64,000 nucleotides of DNA, taken from Undaria pinnatifida (lineage: Eukaryota > Sar > Phaeophyceae > Laminariales > Alariaceae). Shown here one piece after another: positions 24,601-31,487 of this stretch; position 1 is the first letter of the stretch, and each line of letters starts with the position of its first letter. The stretch covers positions 22,378,454-22,442,453 of the forward strand of contig JABAKD010000002.1 of the NCBI GenBank assembly GCA_012845835.1, read 5' to 3'. The position numbers and the translations under genes were made by a program. Below the pieces are notes generated by a model, which saw only the letters and a list, made by a program, of their open reading frames with translations, was not told where the DNA came from and did no database searches.

Positions 24601-27600
24601 CCACAGTATGCTGGATCTGCGGCTATGTGTCCGGAGAATCGATGGGTTCTGGACGGCGTTGAAGCTGCCGACAGCGTCTTGTTCAACCTCCATAAATGGT
24701 AAGCGGGCGGGGAAAGGGTGACCACGCGCGTGATTTGACCGGCGTTGGGCGTGACCCCTACCGTGTGGTATGTTCAGCGCACGGACACCGTCTCTCCCTC
24801 GAGGTATATATATGCACCAGGCACTATCCTAGACTCGCTGTTTTTTTTCGAAAACGGCGCGATTGTGTATAGCTTCCCCGATCAGGCATGGGGTTACACG
24901 GGCCGAACGTTATTGACGCGAAAATATCACATCAGTACAGGCTTGTCAGCGCCAAAAGCTACCTTTTTTGCAAATTGACCAGTCCTTCTACACCGCTCTC
25001 CATCCCGTCCATCACCCCCACCCAAACCTCGCCCCCCCCTGCCATTCTGTGCTATTTTCTGGGAGGTTTTGTCCGGATAGTGTAATGTCCGGGCCTAGTG
25101 ATTAGCTACACATGTGTTTCGGTCGAGAGCGTGATATGCGGTATTCGCAGACCTGTTGTAGCCCTCCGCCTTCCAGCGATCCTACGCAGTAGTATATATT
25201 GAGAGGCAGGTAGACGACTGGGTGCGACGCGTGCGTCAAAACAAAAAAACAAGCAGTTTTGTTGATACCCCCACTATTTTCCTGTTGTTGGTGCTGTACT
25301 GGTGCCGTTGCTGGTGGCTTCCTTTCAAGCTTCCCTAACACTGCTCTACCTTCACCAGCGACCTGTCCTATGCCCTCTCCTTATGCTTGCTGTTTCTAAT
25401 CGAAAAGGATGTTGGTGAATTTCGACTGTACAGCCATGTGGGTCAAAAACAGCGACTATCTGGTCGACGCACTGTCCGTCACGCCCGAGATTTTGCAGTC
25501 GAAGGAATATCGCCGAGGCCAGGTGTCTGATTTCAGGGATTGGCAGGTGCGGCAATAGTTGAACCCTATCTCAAGACTTGAGTCATCCCACGGCAGGGAT
25601 GAAGAGCGGAATTCTCTGAGCTCCCAACATGAGGAGCTCAATATCTCACCCGAAACATGACTTGGAAGGCGTTCTTTCGTTCGCGCGATCCGAATAATAC
25701 TTCTATGCGCGAGTCCTATCAATAACACAACGACAAACTCTTAAAAAAGTATCAGAACCACCGGTAGTTTCTCGCCTGAGGAGGTCCACCGTAACATTAT
25801 CAGCATCAACAACAATAACAACATTGTCAGAAAACGTTTAGCCCAAAACGTGCAACCCTTGCCGGTGCTGCCGTGGGATGCCTCTCTTCGATTATGTGCT
25901 TGCGTGCTTATCAGCTCAATGCTGACGTGTACGCGATGTCAAAAGCCCACTTGCCGATGTCCGGGGAAGATATGGCTGACGGTTGTGAGGCAAACGCTTC
26001 AGTTACTATGAGGCGAGCTCGCTCGTGGAGCATAATGCTCTCTGTCGTATCGTTGGTGGTGCAAACCCATGATGTTGATCGCCTGAGGTCGATGTATTGA
26101 TTTGGTTGTGTCGAACGCAGTTAACTGATGAGGGACCAAACGTGAGGTGATCGGGTAGGTGTGTGATGCGCATGAGCTCCCGTCCAAGATACGTACCTGG
26201 TACCTCTCTCTCGATACCTTGGCTTCCTCAGCTCACAATACGATCTCCTACAACCCTGTCTCTCGCTCGACTACCACTGTCTGAACCAGTCCTCGTGGTA
26301 TCGGACGGTGCCGACGGGCGCTGTCGCAGAGCAATCGAGCTCGGTGCCCCTCGATGAGGCATCCTACGGTAGGGGTTGTCTTTTTTCGGTCCAAATGTTT
26401 GTGATAACATTAGACTAATGTTAATGTTTTAATGTTGATGTTAATGTTACGGCTGGGCTCCTCAAGTGAAGAACTACCGGTCAGTCTGATGTTTTTACGA
26501 GTGTATTTTTTGTCTTAGGAATATTAATAGCGCATAGAGAGATGTCGGTCGGATTGCGCGAACGAACGCCTTCCAAGTCATGCTTCAGGTGATCATGGTG
26601 AGATATTTAGCTCCTCATGTTAGTAGCTCGAAAACTTCCGCTTCACTCCTACGGTGGGATCACTCCGATAGTGAGTAAAGCCTACATGGCCCCAATAAGA
26701 CAGGGCCCCAGTGCAGGACCTCTTAGCCGTATTGTTGTTTTAACAACTAGTATCTTAGGGTACGCAATCATGACCCTCATGACCCCCAGTCGTTTGGTAC
26801 AATTCCAATACCCTACGTGTCTTACACGGATTTTTCACCGGTCCACAGGGTACTAATATCGACAGTCCAGGTCAGATCATGATGCATGCGCAGATTAAGA
26901 ACGACAGCACTAGTGCGTATCATTTATCGATACCAGGTACCAGGTAAACTAGCAAGCTACATGCTCACATGAAGGATTGCCTACTCCAGCGATGCTACAG
27001 CACGCACAATGCTATGCTGTAGCTGCATGTACGTACTACTATTACTGGATATCCTGTGTTGTCCAGCATCGAATAAATTAAATGGCTAATGTTACTGTTG
27101 TAATGATTACGATCTAATATCCTAGCCCTTCTAACAGACGTCAAGGTTGTTGCCGTGCACACAATGACTGTGTACGCGGGTAATGCGGTGAGAGGTGACG
27201 GATTGTTTGGGTTCACTTGCCTTAGGTGGTGGCTACCTGTGCTTTGTTCGTCTCCCAGTGTACCGCCTTTCTTTTTCGATTTCGATTAAAAAAACTCTCA
27301 ACCCCCTGAGTTTGTACGGTTGATGCCTGGTTCTGCCTGGTTGTTCTACAAGTGCTTCACCACGTACCGCGTTCAATTCGGGCATTCGCGGAACAATCGG
27401 TTGCTTCCTTTTTTCTTGGATCTTGGTTTTTGCACGCATTTTAGTTAGTGCAATATGCAACTTTCTTCAAAAGGATAACAGGTTATTCGACGGTAGTTCA
27501 TGCATTTACTTTGAAGAAGGCCCCGTTCAAAACTTACTTTTCAAAGGAGCACACATCGGGCAACTCAACTCAGGTTACTTCAATTTACCCCATTTTATCG

Positions 27601-30600
27601 TAACTCAGCAGTGAGTGAAAGCCACGGGGAGTCCCTTAGGAATCTATTGAGTAGGAGCTCGTTTGGAGGCATTTCACGAACATATAAATCCACTTGAAAA
27701 TAGAGCATGGCATCTATCTGCAAACAATATCCTTATTTCGATATTTTAGAAAAAATGCTGCAAAAACCCAACAATAATACAGAGCTTTTCAGGTGTGTTT
27801 AGCCCTTTTTTTTACTCCATAACTTCCTATCCCTCACGGGAATGAAATATTGTTTGCCGCCGGCTTTTCTGCTACGACTCGAGAAGAGTCATCCGCCTGG
27901 CGAGCTTCAAACTTTTGGTGAATACCGTTTATTCATCGGTGATGTACCCATCATTTTAGGCTCCCGCGCGTGAATTGAAATATTTCAGCGATTTCGGGAG
28001 CTTTCTTTGGTGTTGCTGGCTCGCAAGTTCGAAGTCACGAAAAAATCTCGTGAGTCGCTTCTGGCTGATTACGACTACTGCTGTCTGGTGCACCCGACGT
28101 CGTCATACACATCATCAGGAGCGTTCCTCAATTTCGCGAGCCGTGGTTGCTTGTGGGGAGCTGTAGTTGCCCGCTAGTGACGTGCACACGTTTCAGTTGG
28201 GGTTCGTTTTTTTTTCGTTTTGTGTACCCCAGAATTCAATCACTGCAGCGCCTCGAAGTCGAGGTGTGGACCTCTGCTGAGAATCGGAGGGAAACCAAGG
28301 TGACGAGACTCACAGTACCTGTAGATGAAGCACTCTTGACCACTATGTAGCCTACCTCTAAGCCACGAACTAGCCGAAGTGCTAAACGAAGCGTGTTAAC
28401 ATAGTCATGTTTTTTGCTGTTCCGATAAAACATGTAGATATTCGAATCACCGGAAAAAATAAAAAAACGGGCACCAGGGGACGCTTAGGTCCCCCCGTGG
28501 CCTTAACGAACTTGACTCAGTTTTGCACACTCAGAGCTTGTGAGTTAAATATTGTAACTCAGTTATGCAGGTGAGTTAAATGCCATAATATATAACCCAG
28601 TTACGCACACTCCGCGGGGGTGAGTTAAAGACTATAACGCAGCTATACACACTTCCGGCGGATGAGTTAAATACAATAGCTCATTTGTGCACACTCGGGG
28701 ATGGTGAGTTAGAGACGACAACTCAGTCATGTGCACTCAGGGGGTGTGAAATACGAGCATAACTGATTTAACTCATGAGTTGTCTGATGTGTGGCCTTAC
28801 TCGCTTCGCTTTATTACTTGAATTGTAACTTTCGCGCATCTTTTCGTCCAGAGCCATTGGTTTTGTTCTTGTGTTGATAGTGCGCTGCGCGGCAGTCTTT
28901 TTTCCCGCACATGTAACAGCGGCAGACACGAAAAAAACACAAAGCCACGCTCCCATTTTCGCTGACTTGCGCTAGTTGCTTTACTGTTACTTTTGTTCTT
29001 GTTTCCATAGTGCGCTTGCGGCAGTTTTTGTCCCGCGCATGTAACAGCGGCAGACACGAAAAAAACAAACACGTCGCGTTCCCATTTTCGCTGACTTGCG
29101 CTAGTTGTTTTACTGCGGTGTTATTCATCTTACGTCCACCTGGACATGATGAGTTATGAATGAATTAAATCACACTGAGTTGCAGAGGACAAGTCAGTTG
29201 TACGCCCTCCGCGGGGATGGTTTAAAGACTATAACTCAGTTGTACACACTTCCGGCGGCTGAGTTAAAGACTATACCTCAGTTGTGCACACGCCGCGGGG
29301 GTGAGTTAAAAACCATCCTTCAGTTATACGCACTCAAGGATGGTCATTCTTCAGTTATACGCACTCAGGGATGGTGAGTTAAAGGCGAAAACTCAACTAT
29401 GACGCTCCGCGAGATGAGCTAAGTGCTATATCTCAGTTATACACACTTCCGGCGGATGAGGTAAAGAAGATAGCTCAGTTGTGCACACTCCGCGGGGGTG
29501 AGTTAAAGACCATAACGCAGCTATACACACTCAGGGATGGTGAGCTAAAGACGAAAACTCAGTTATGCACACTCAGGGGTGGTGAGTTAAAGAAAATAGC
29601 TCAGTTGTGCGCACTCAGGGGGTGTGAGTTAACGAACACGAGTGAGTTAACTCATGAGTTGTCCGATATGTGCAAAGTAGGAAAAGTGGGGTGAGCAAGT
29701 GGCTGTAAGCAGCGCGGACTAGTCCAGGCCGAGCCACCTTATAGCATGCACATATAACATTGGGGGCGTATGTGCACCAAAAGGCAGTGAGTGCTGGGTG
29801 AGGCCGGCACTTTATGTTTCTGTTTCAGCCGGTGGATTGCACGACACTTCCGTTCAGTCGGCCCCGCTTTTTCCATGCGTCGCACCCAAGCTATGACCTA
29901 CTGCACAAATGTACTTGCAAGCAGGTGCCCCTTGGACGCAAGTTCCGGTCGTTGAAGATCTGGTTGACGATGCGCGCGTTCGGCCGTGACAAGGTCAAGG
30001 GGCTCATTCGAAGCCACACTGGACTTGCAAAAGACTTTGAGGCCATGGTGAAGACGGACGAAAGGTGACGAGCGGAGCGGTATCGGTTTGATTACGGTAG
30101 TTTTTGCTGCTACAGTGCATGTACCGATGAGGCCTGTACGCATCTAGGCATGGTTTTGGCGTCACGGAGACGAAGGGAGGTCCATTTTCTTCTTCTTTCT
30201 CCTTCCCCTTCTCGTTCTTATTTTTTCGCCATCAGTTTTCTCGTTTATTCTGCAAGCTTGGGCTTTTTTTATACACCAGAAGCCGGGAGCGTTTTGTTTG
30301 CTATTACGGCGTATACAAGGCAATCAGAAACGTGTATAAGAGGCACAAGAAATACGTTTTCTCGGACGCCGCCAGCGAAAAGATGTCTTACATTGCTCTT
30401 CCTCCGGCCTCGCTCAAGGTTTGAGATAATCACGCCAGCGCGCTTCGGACTCGTGTGCTTCCGACTCAAGGGGACAGATAAGGCCAACGAGGAGCTCAGG
30501 TAGGCAATATCAAGCGAACTAACTGCCCGGAAGGAAACGAAAACTACTGTACGTTAAATGTGGTATTAATCACGCATACTTAAGCGGAAACCCGGTCCTA

Positions 30601-31487
30601 TTGTCGTTCGTCTATGCACCGGAGGCGGCCCGCCCCAACTGTACCGCTCGCATAGAAGCTAGATTCCGACAAATTAGTGGAGAACCTCACTGCGGGACGG
30701 AGTGGGGGGGTGGGCTAAAGCGCAGTCGCCTGCGTTTCGCGCCTCCCCTAGGTTGTCCGATGCAAACAGTGCTGAGTGTAGTTGCAAACTGAAAACCTTG
30801 GTCAACGATCCAACAGAATATACGCGTAATCCATGGTGCGGCAAGGGCCGAACCGCTCACACTTCGTGGTGTACCTCCCATGTGACAGCTATCCTGTTTT
30901 TTGTCGTTTTGTGTCGATTAGCCTTGCGTAGGCCAGCTCATTTTGCGAAACGGTAGTCGGGATCCTCTATCAAACCACGCCCAGAAGTACGATAATCGAT
31001 CCGGTGGGAGATGAGCTGCACACCCCCTCCGTCCTCTTCCATGGGTGTAGACCGGACGGAGCGACCGTCTGGGAAGACTGTTCGGGGAGTCCTCGAAGCA
31101 GCCGCATGGTTAATGGCCAGGTGGCACGAGAAGGAGGCAAAGAAGAGCTCGGAGAGTCGCGCATCCCAGACGCGCCTCTCTCTGCGCCTTCCCCTTTCCC
31201 CAGCGATATAAACGTGAGCGACGGCAGCGTGCTAACCGTGGATACCCCCCCCCCTCCCTGCTGTCTCCCCCCGTTCGGATATCTTCGTCGCCGCGCTGTG
31301 GACGCCGGTTGTGAGAAGGTCGCGGATCATAGCTTCAGGTCTTTCCTTCTTTTCTTCCACGAAACTGGGAGGCCAGACTTGTTTGAGGATGTGCGTGGGG
31401 TGCCCCTCGACGACCATCAGGCACGTGCAAGAGATGTGGGACGCCTTGGGGCAAACCGCAGACGCCATGGTAGCCGAAAACAAGTAA
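12431..31487 (+). CDS. group II PLP-dependent amino acid decarboxylase (aromatic amino acid decarboxylase-like), 11 exons
   Basis: Enzyme of the aromatic L-amino acid / tyrosine decarboxylase family, which uses pyridoxal phosphate in the cytosol to turn aromatic amino acids into amines (some members make aldehydes). Exons: 12431-12679, 21711-21820, 22254-22387, 22635-22840, 23598-23852, 24187-24228, 24607-24698, 25408-25546, 29925-30064, 30419-30499, 31319-31487. All introns are GT-AG and every phase agrees. Exons 2-11 give 455 codons plus TAA; exon 1 adds up to 83. Motifs in order: [10 protein letters not shown] with [38 protein letters not shown] (cofactor-stacking His), WLHVDAAYAG (Asp for the PLP ring nitrogen), FNLHKW (Lys for PLP at 24694-24696), [36 protein letters not shown]. 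No ATG precedes the domain in exon 1, so the start, or a further 5' exon, is not resolved. The substrate cannot be told from sequence. Confidence 0.93.
12890..13190 (-). repeat. tRNA-derived SINE copy 3 (in decarboxylase intron 1)
   Basis: A box TGGCCTAGTGG on the - strand (complement 13160-13170), with a decayed B-box region at about 13111-13128. The body shares AGATCCGGGGTCAC and TCCTCCCCACTACG with copy 2. It lies antisense to the host gene. Confidence 0.6.
14755..14925 (+). repeat. dispersed repeat shared with 39285-39455
   Basis: TTCATGCGACTCGC, GCGCTTGGTGCAAT, GGTTGGTGAAAACCCGACG and GACTACGGCCATGCA match 39285-39455 with point changes, in the same orientation. Both end in a C-run (at 14914 and about 39463). 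The related end GTCAATGGTCAAATGACTAAG plus GAGTACGCGCCCCC recurs at 15068-15120, and inverted at about 47885-47935. Confidence 0.65.
15715..16770 (-). pseudogene. possible decayed piggyBac-like transposase
   Basis: The - strand frame 15711-16127 contains [20 protein letters not shown] followed by LLKSVL and later [13 protein letters not shown]. This recalls, in order, the DNFYTS...LL and ...ALLW.D.K.V parts of piggyBac-type DDE transposases. Further upstream on the same strand (16575-16766) [16 protein letters not shown] recalls their F-K-G-R segment. Frames are broken between the pieces and the catalytic acids are not all visible. Resemblance judged by eye only; it may be something else. Confidence 0.28.
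17036..17306 (+). mobile_element. 5' LTR-like direct repeat of the Ty3/Gypsy element
   Basis: About 270 bp, matching 20386-20653 at high identity (AGAATGGTTGGATACATTTT, GAGATCTTGAGAT, CCACCGGGCCCGCGGTCGCG), and starting TG and ending CA. I see no matching 5-bp target duplication outside the two copies and no clear primer binding site after 17306, so the outer ends are provisional. A perfect 12-bp inverted repeat (GACCACAGCGGT / ACCGCTGTGGTC) lies across the left edge (16981-16992 and 17039-17050). Confidence 0.7.
17421..17816 (+). CDS. retrotransposon Gag, first part
   Basis: ATG 17421 follows the LTR. The frame itself stays open from 17226, inside the LTR, but the LTR part is unlikely to be translated as Gag. 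The product is basic and Gly/Arg-rich at first, then a helical segment ([17 protein letters not shown] ... [18 protein letters not shown]) like the capsid region of Ty3/Gypsy Gag. It ends at TGA 17814-17816, overlapping the next frame by 14 nt. Either a +1 frameshift is used or the copy is mutated. Confidence 0.6.
   Translation: MEDPTAARGARSQGAGGVHSASWGNPRRGRLAGVWLKPEIKVTIGGDRPPRWGGDIAIFEDMREFLVAYLEFEQQMHNTNQDGGDRVLARRRELVDPATQVMVADEFYGGKPWFDLSEEALMQGLKRVADE
17803..19056 (+). CDS. retrotransposon Gag second part, CCHC zinc knuckle and protease
   Basis: Open frame of 417 codons in frame +1 relative to the first gag part. It contains a CX2CX4HX4C zinc knuckle ([14 protein letters not shown], 18304-18345), a Gln/Ser/Pro-rich linker, and near the end [19 protein letters not shown], a retropepsin active-site loop (Asp-Ser-Gly-Ser, D codon 18925-18927). 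It stops at TAG 19054-19056 in the middle of the protease fold, so it is broken there. High GC compared with the flanking intron. Confidence 0.75.
   Translation: MLTSDEDFGRQIFRVQKMDLSVPVDSRVFVQKCALRKYLADSGLTEVVRPDGRQYTLKHAKVLVEAIAAGIEPLEFRREVGKNMGFDLVTHDPDALFNNIAKQQRDQAVIEAKDAERRQTAKRRDSGSMAAAGTKPQGRAADENDSRENAKAAGVKAERNRRYDNHECFVCGKQGHKQWDCPRSQQGRAGKGVHGQSHGQTPIQQQQSTNGSAQHTRSKTIGMAPASASPRASGYQTASKVVVTKTEPAAPEAPTQNDDDDVYIRVPRENMVPVDNGLTETVQHQVSQSARPQNAAPVLHSIPLQPPATASQQWRGDSSTLYSARVAVVQLGRCGNTIVDSVENEPHVEGLTQHLAGRLAVPGASAAAEVKVLMDSGSSIKAMSEELVQALREEPGMTQTALTHARVVTLLGQECDI
19057..19650 (+). pseudogene. retrotransposon protease end and post-protease segment
   Basis: The frame from 19117 gives [20 protein letters not shown] then [20 protein letters not shown], which reads as the second half of a retropepsin (hydrophobic strand, then I-I-G). 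It is followed by a linker ending in [20 protein letters not shown]. The chain then loses homology near 19640, where the pol core should begin. Confidence 0.6.
19680..19945 (+). pseudogene. chromodomain remnant of the retrotransposon
   Basis: In the frame reading [20 protein letters not shown] then [20 protein letters not shown] the aromatic-cage spacing of a chromodomain is visible (V-W-x-G-x-x-x-x-E-x-T-W-E-P). Chromodomains sit at the integrase C-terminus of chromoviruses and help target chromatin. The frame differs from the segment before it, consistent with a deletion junction. It ends at TAA 19943-19945. Confidence 0.7.
20386..20653 (+). mobile_element. 3' LTR-like direct repeat of the Ty3/Gypsy element
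   Basis: Matches 17036-17306 with scattered substitutions and small gaps (for example GCGTTTATTGTTAG against GCGTTTCTTTGTTAG), so the insertion is not brand new. It ends ...GTCGGTACA before TAATATGG. Confidence 0.7.
21711..21820 (+). CDS. decarboxylase exon 2
   Basis: Acceptor CCGACCAG|AAA, phase 0. Encodes [20 protein letters not shown] then [16 protein letters not shown] and leaves AG before GTGCGT (phase 2). Confidence 0.93.
22254..22387 (+). CDS. decarboxylase exon 3
   Basis: Acceptor TTCAG|GTTC. Encodes [19 protein letters not shown] then [19 protein letters not shown]; donor CTCG|GTGAGA (phase 1). This is the family's substrate-side aromatic segment. Confidence 0.95.
22635..22840 (+). 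CDS. decarboxylase exon 4
   Basis: Acceptor CCGCAG|ACCAG. Encodes [33 protein letters not shown] and ends IYTSDQ at donor CAG|GTGAAC (phase 0). Confidence 0.95.
23598..23852 (+). CDS. decarboxylase exon 5
   Basis: Acceptor ACACCAG|GCG. Begins [13 protein letters not shown] (cofactor-stacking His codon 23601-23603), contains [18 protein letters not shown] and ends DICQRWK before GTGGCA (phase 0). Confidence 0.93.
24187..24228 (+). CDS. decarboxylase exon 6 (42-nt small exon)
   Basis: [14 protein letters not shown], ending at GCG|GTGAGA. The Asp codon 24220-24222 is the PLP pyridine-nitrogen partner. The left edge is placed after GAGCAG; the purine-rich GAG run upstream leaves a choice of in-phase acceptors. 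Confidence 0.85.
24607..24698 (+). CDS. decarboxylase exon 7 (PLP lysine)
   Basis: Acceptor CCACAG|TAT. Encodes [17 protein letters not shown] and [10 protein letters not shown]. The Lys codon AAA at 24694-24696 is the Schiff-base lysine. Leaves TG before GTAAGC (phase 2). Confidence 0.95.
25408..25546 (+). CDS. decarboxylase exon 8 (catalytic loop)
   Basis: Acceptor GAAAAG|G, completing the Trp of HKW. Encodes [18 protein letters not shown], then the mobile loop [13 protein letters not shown] and DFRDWQ; donor CAG|GTGCGG (phase 0). The loop position usually held by Tyr reads Ile here (see findings). Confidence 0.95.
25560..26690. mobile_element. foldback element with ~120-150 bp inverted arms
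   Basis: The left arm (about 25575-25716) and right arm (about 26519-26675) are inverted copies. AACATGAGGAGCT, ATGACTTGGAAGGCGTTC and GTTCGCGCGATCCGA on the left meet TAGCTCCTCATGTT, GAACGCCTTCCAAGTCAT and TCGGATTGCGCGAAC on the right. It begins within about 20 nt of the exon 8 donor. No transposase seen inside. Confidence 0.65.
26691..28505 (+). other. intron 8 sequence, nothing recognised
   Basis: A/T-rich intronic sequence of the decarboxylase gene. Contains two overlapping copies of TACCAGGTA at 26931-26946 and no convincing exon. Confidence 0.4.
28510..29670 (+). repeat. GAGTTAA minisatellite in decarboxylase intron 8
   Basis: Two blocks (about 28510-28795 and 29150-29670) of a roughly 45 bp unit: AACTCAGTTGTGCACACTC, CGCGGGGGTGAGTTAAAGAC. 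Both blocks end in ACTCATGAGTTGTC. Between them lie two copies of a ~126 bp unit (AGCGGCAGACACGAAAAAAA, then CCCATTTTCGCTGACTTGCG), at about 28855-28985 and 28986-29115. Confidence 0.85.
29925..30064 (+). CDS. decarboxylase exon 9
   Basis: Acceptor GCAAGCAG|GTG. Encodes [20 protein letters not shown] then [16 protein letters not shown] and leaves AG before GTGACG (phase 2). Confidence 0.95.
30419..30499 (+). CDS. decarboxylase exon 10
   Basis: Acceptor CTCAAG|GTTT. Encodes [18 protein letters not shown] then TDKANEEL and leaves AG before GTAGGC (phase 2). Confidence 0.95.
31319..31487 (+). CDS. decarboxylase exon 11 (C-terminus)
   Basis: Acceptor GAGAAG|G. Encodes [39 protein letters not shown] and ends ADAMVAENK with TAA 31485-31487. 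The length and ending fit the family's normal C-terminus. Confidence 0.9.

Noticed and set aside
24745-24978. A frame reading [12 protein letters not shown] after the HKW exon, first taken as the next decarboxylase exon
   Set aside because: It has no acceptor in the right place. The exon at 25408-25546 joins in phase and matches the family far better.
28510-29670. CRISPR-like array
   Set aside because: The units are contiguous and diverged with no constant repeat plus unique spacer pattern, and they lie in an intron of a eukaryotic gene.
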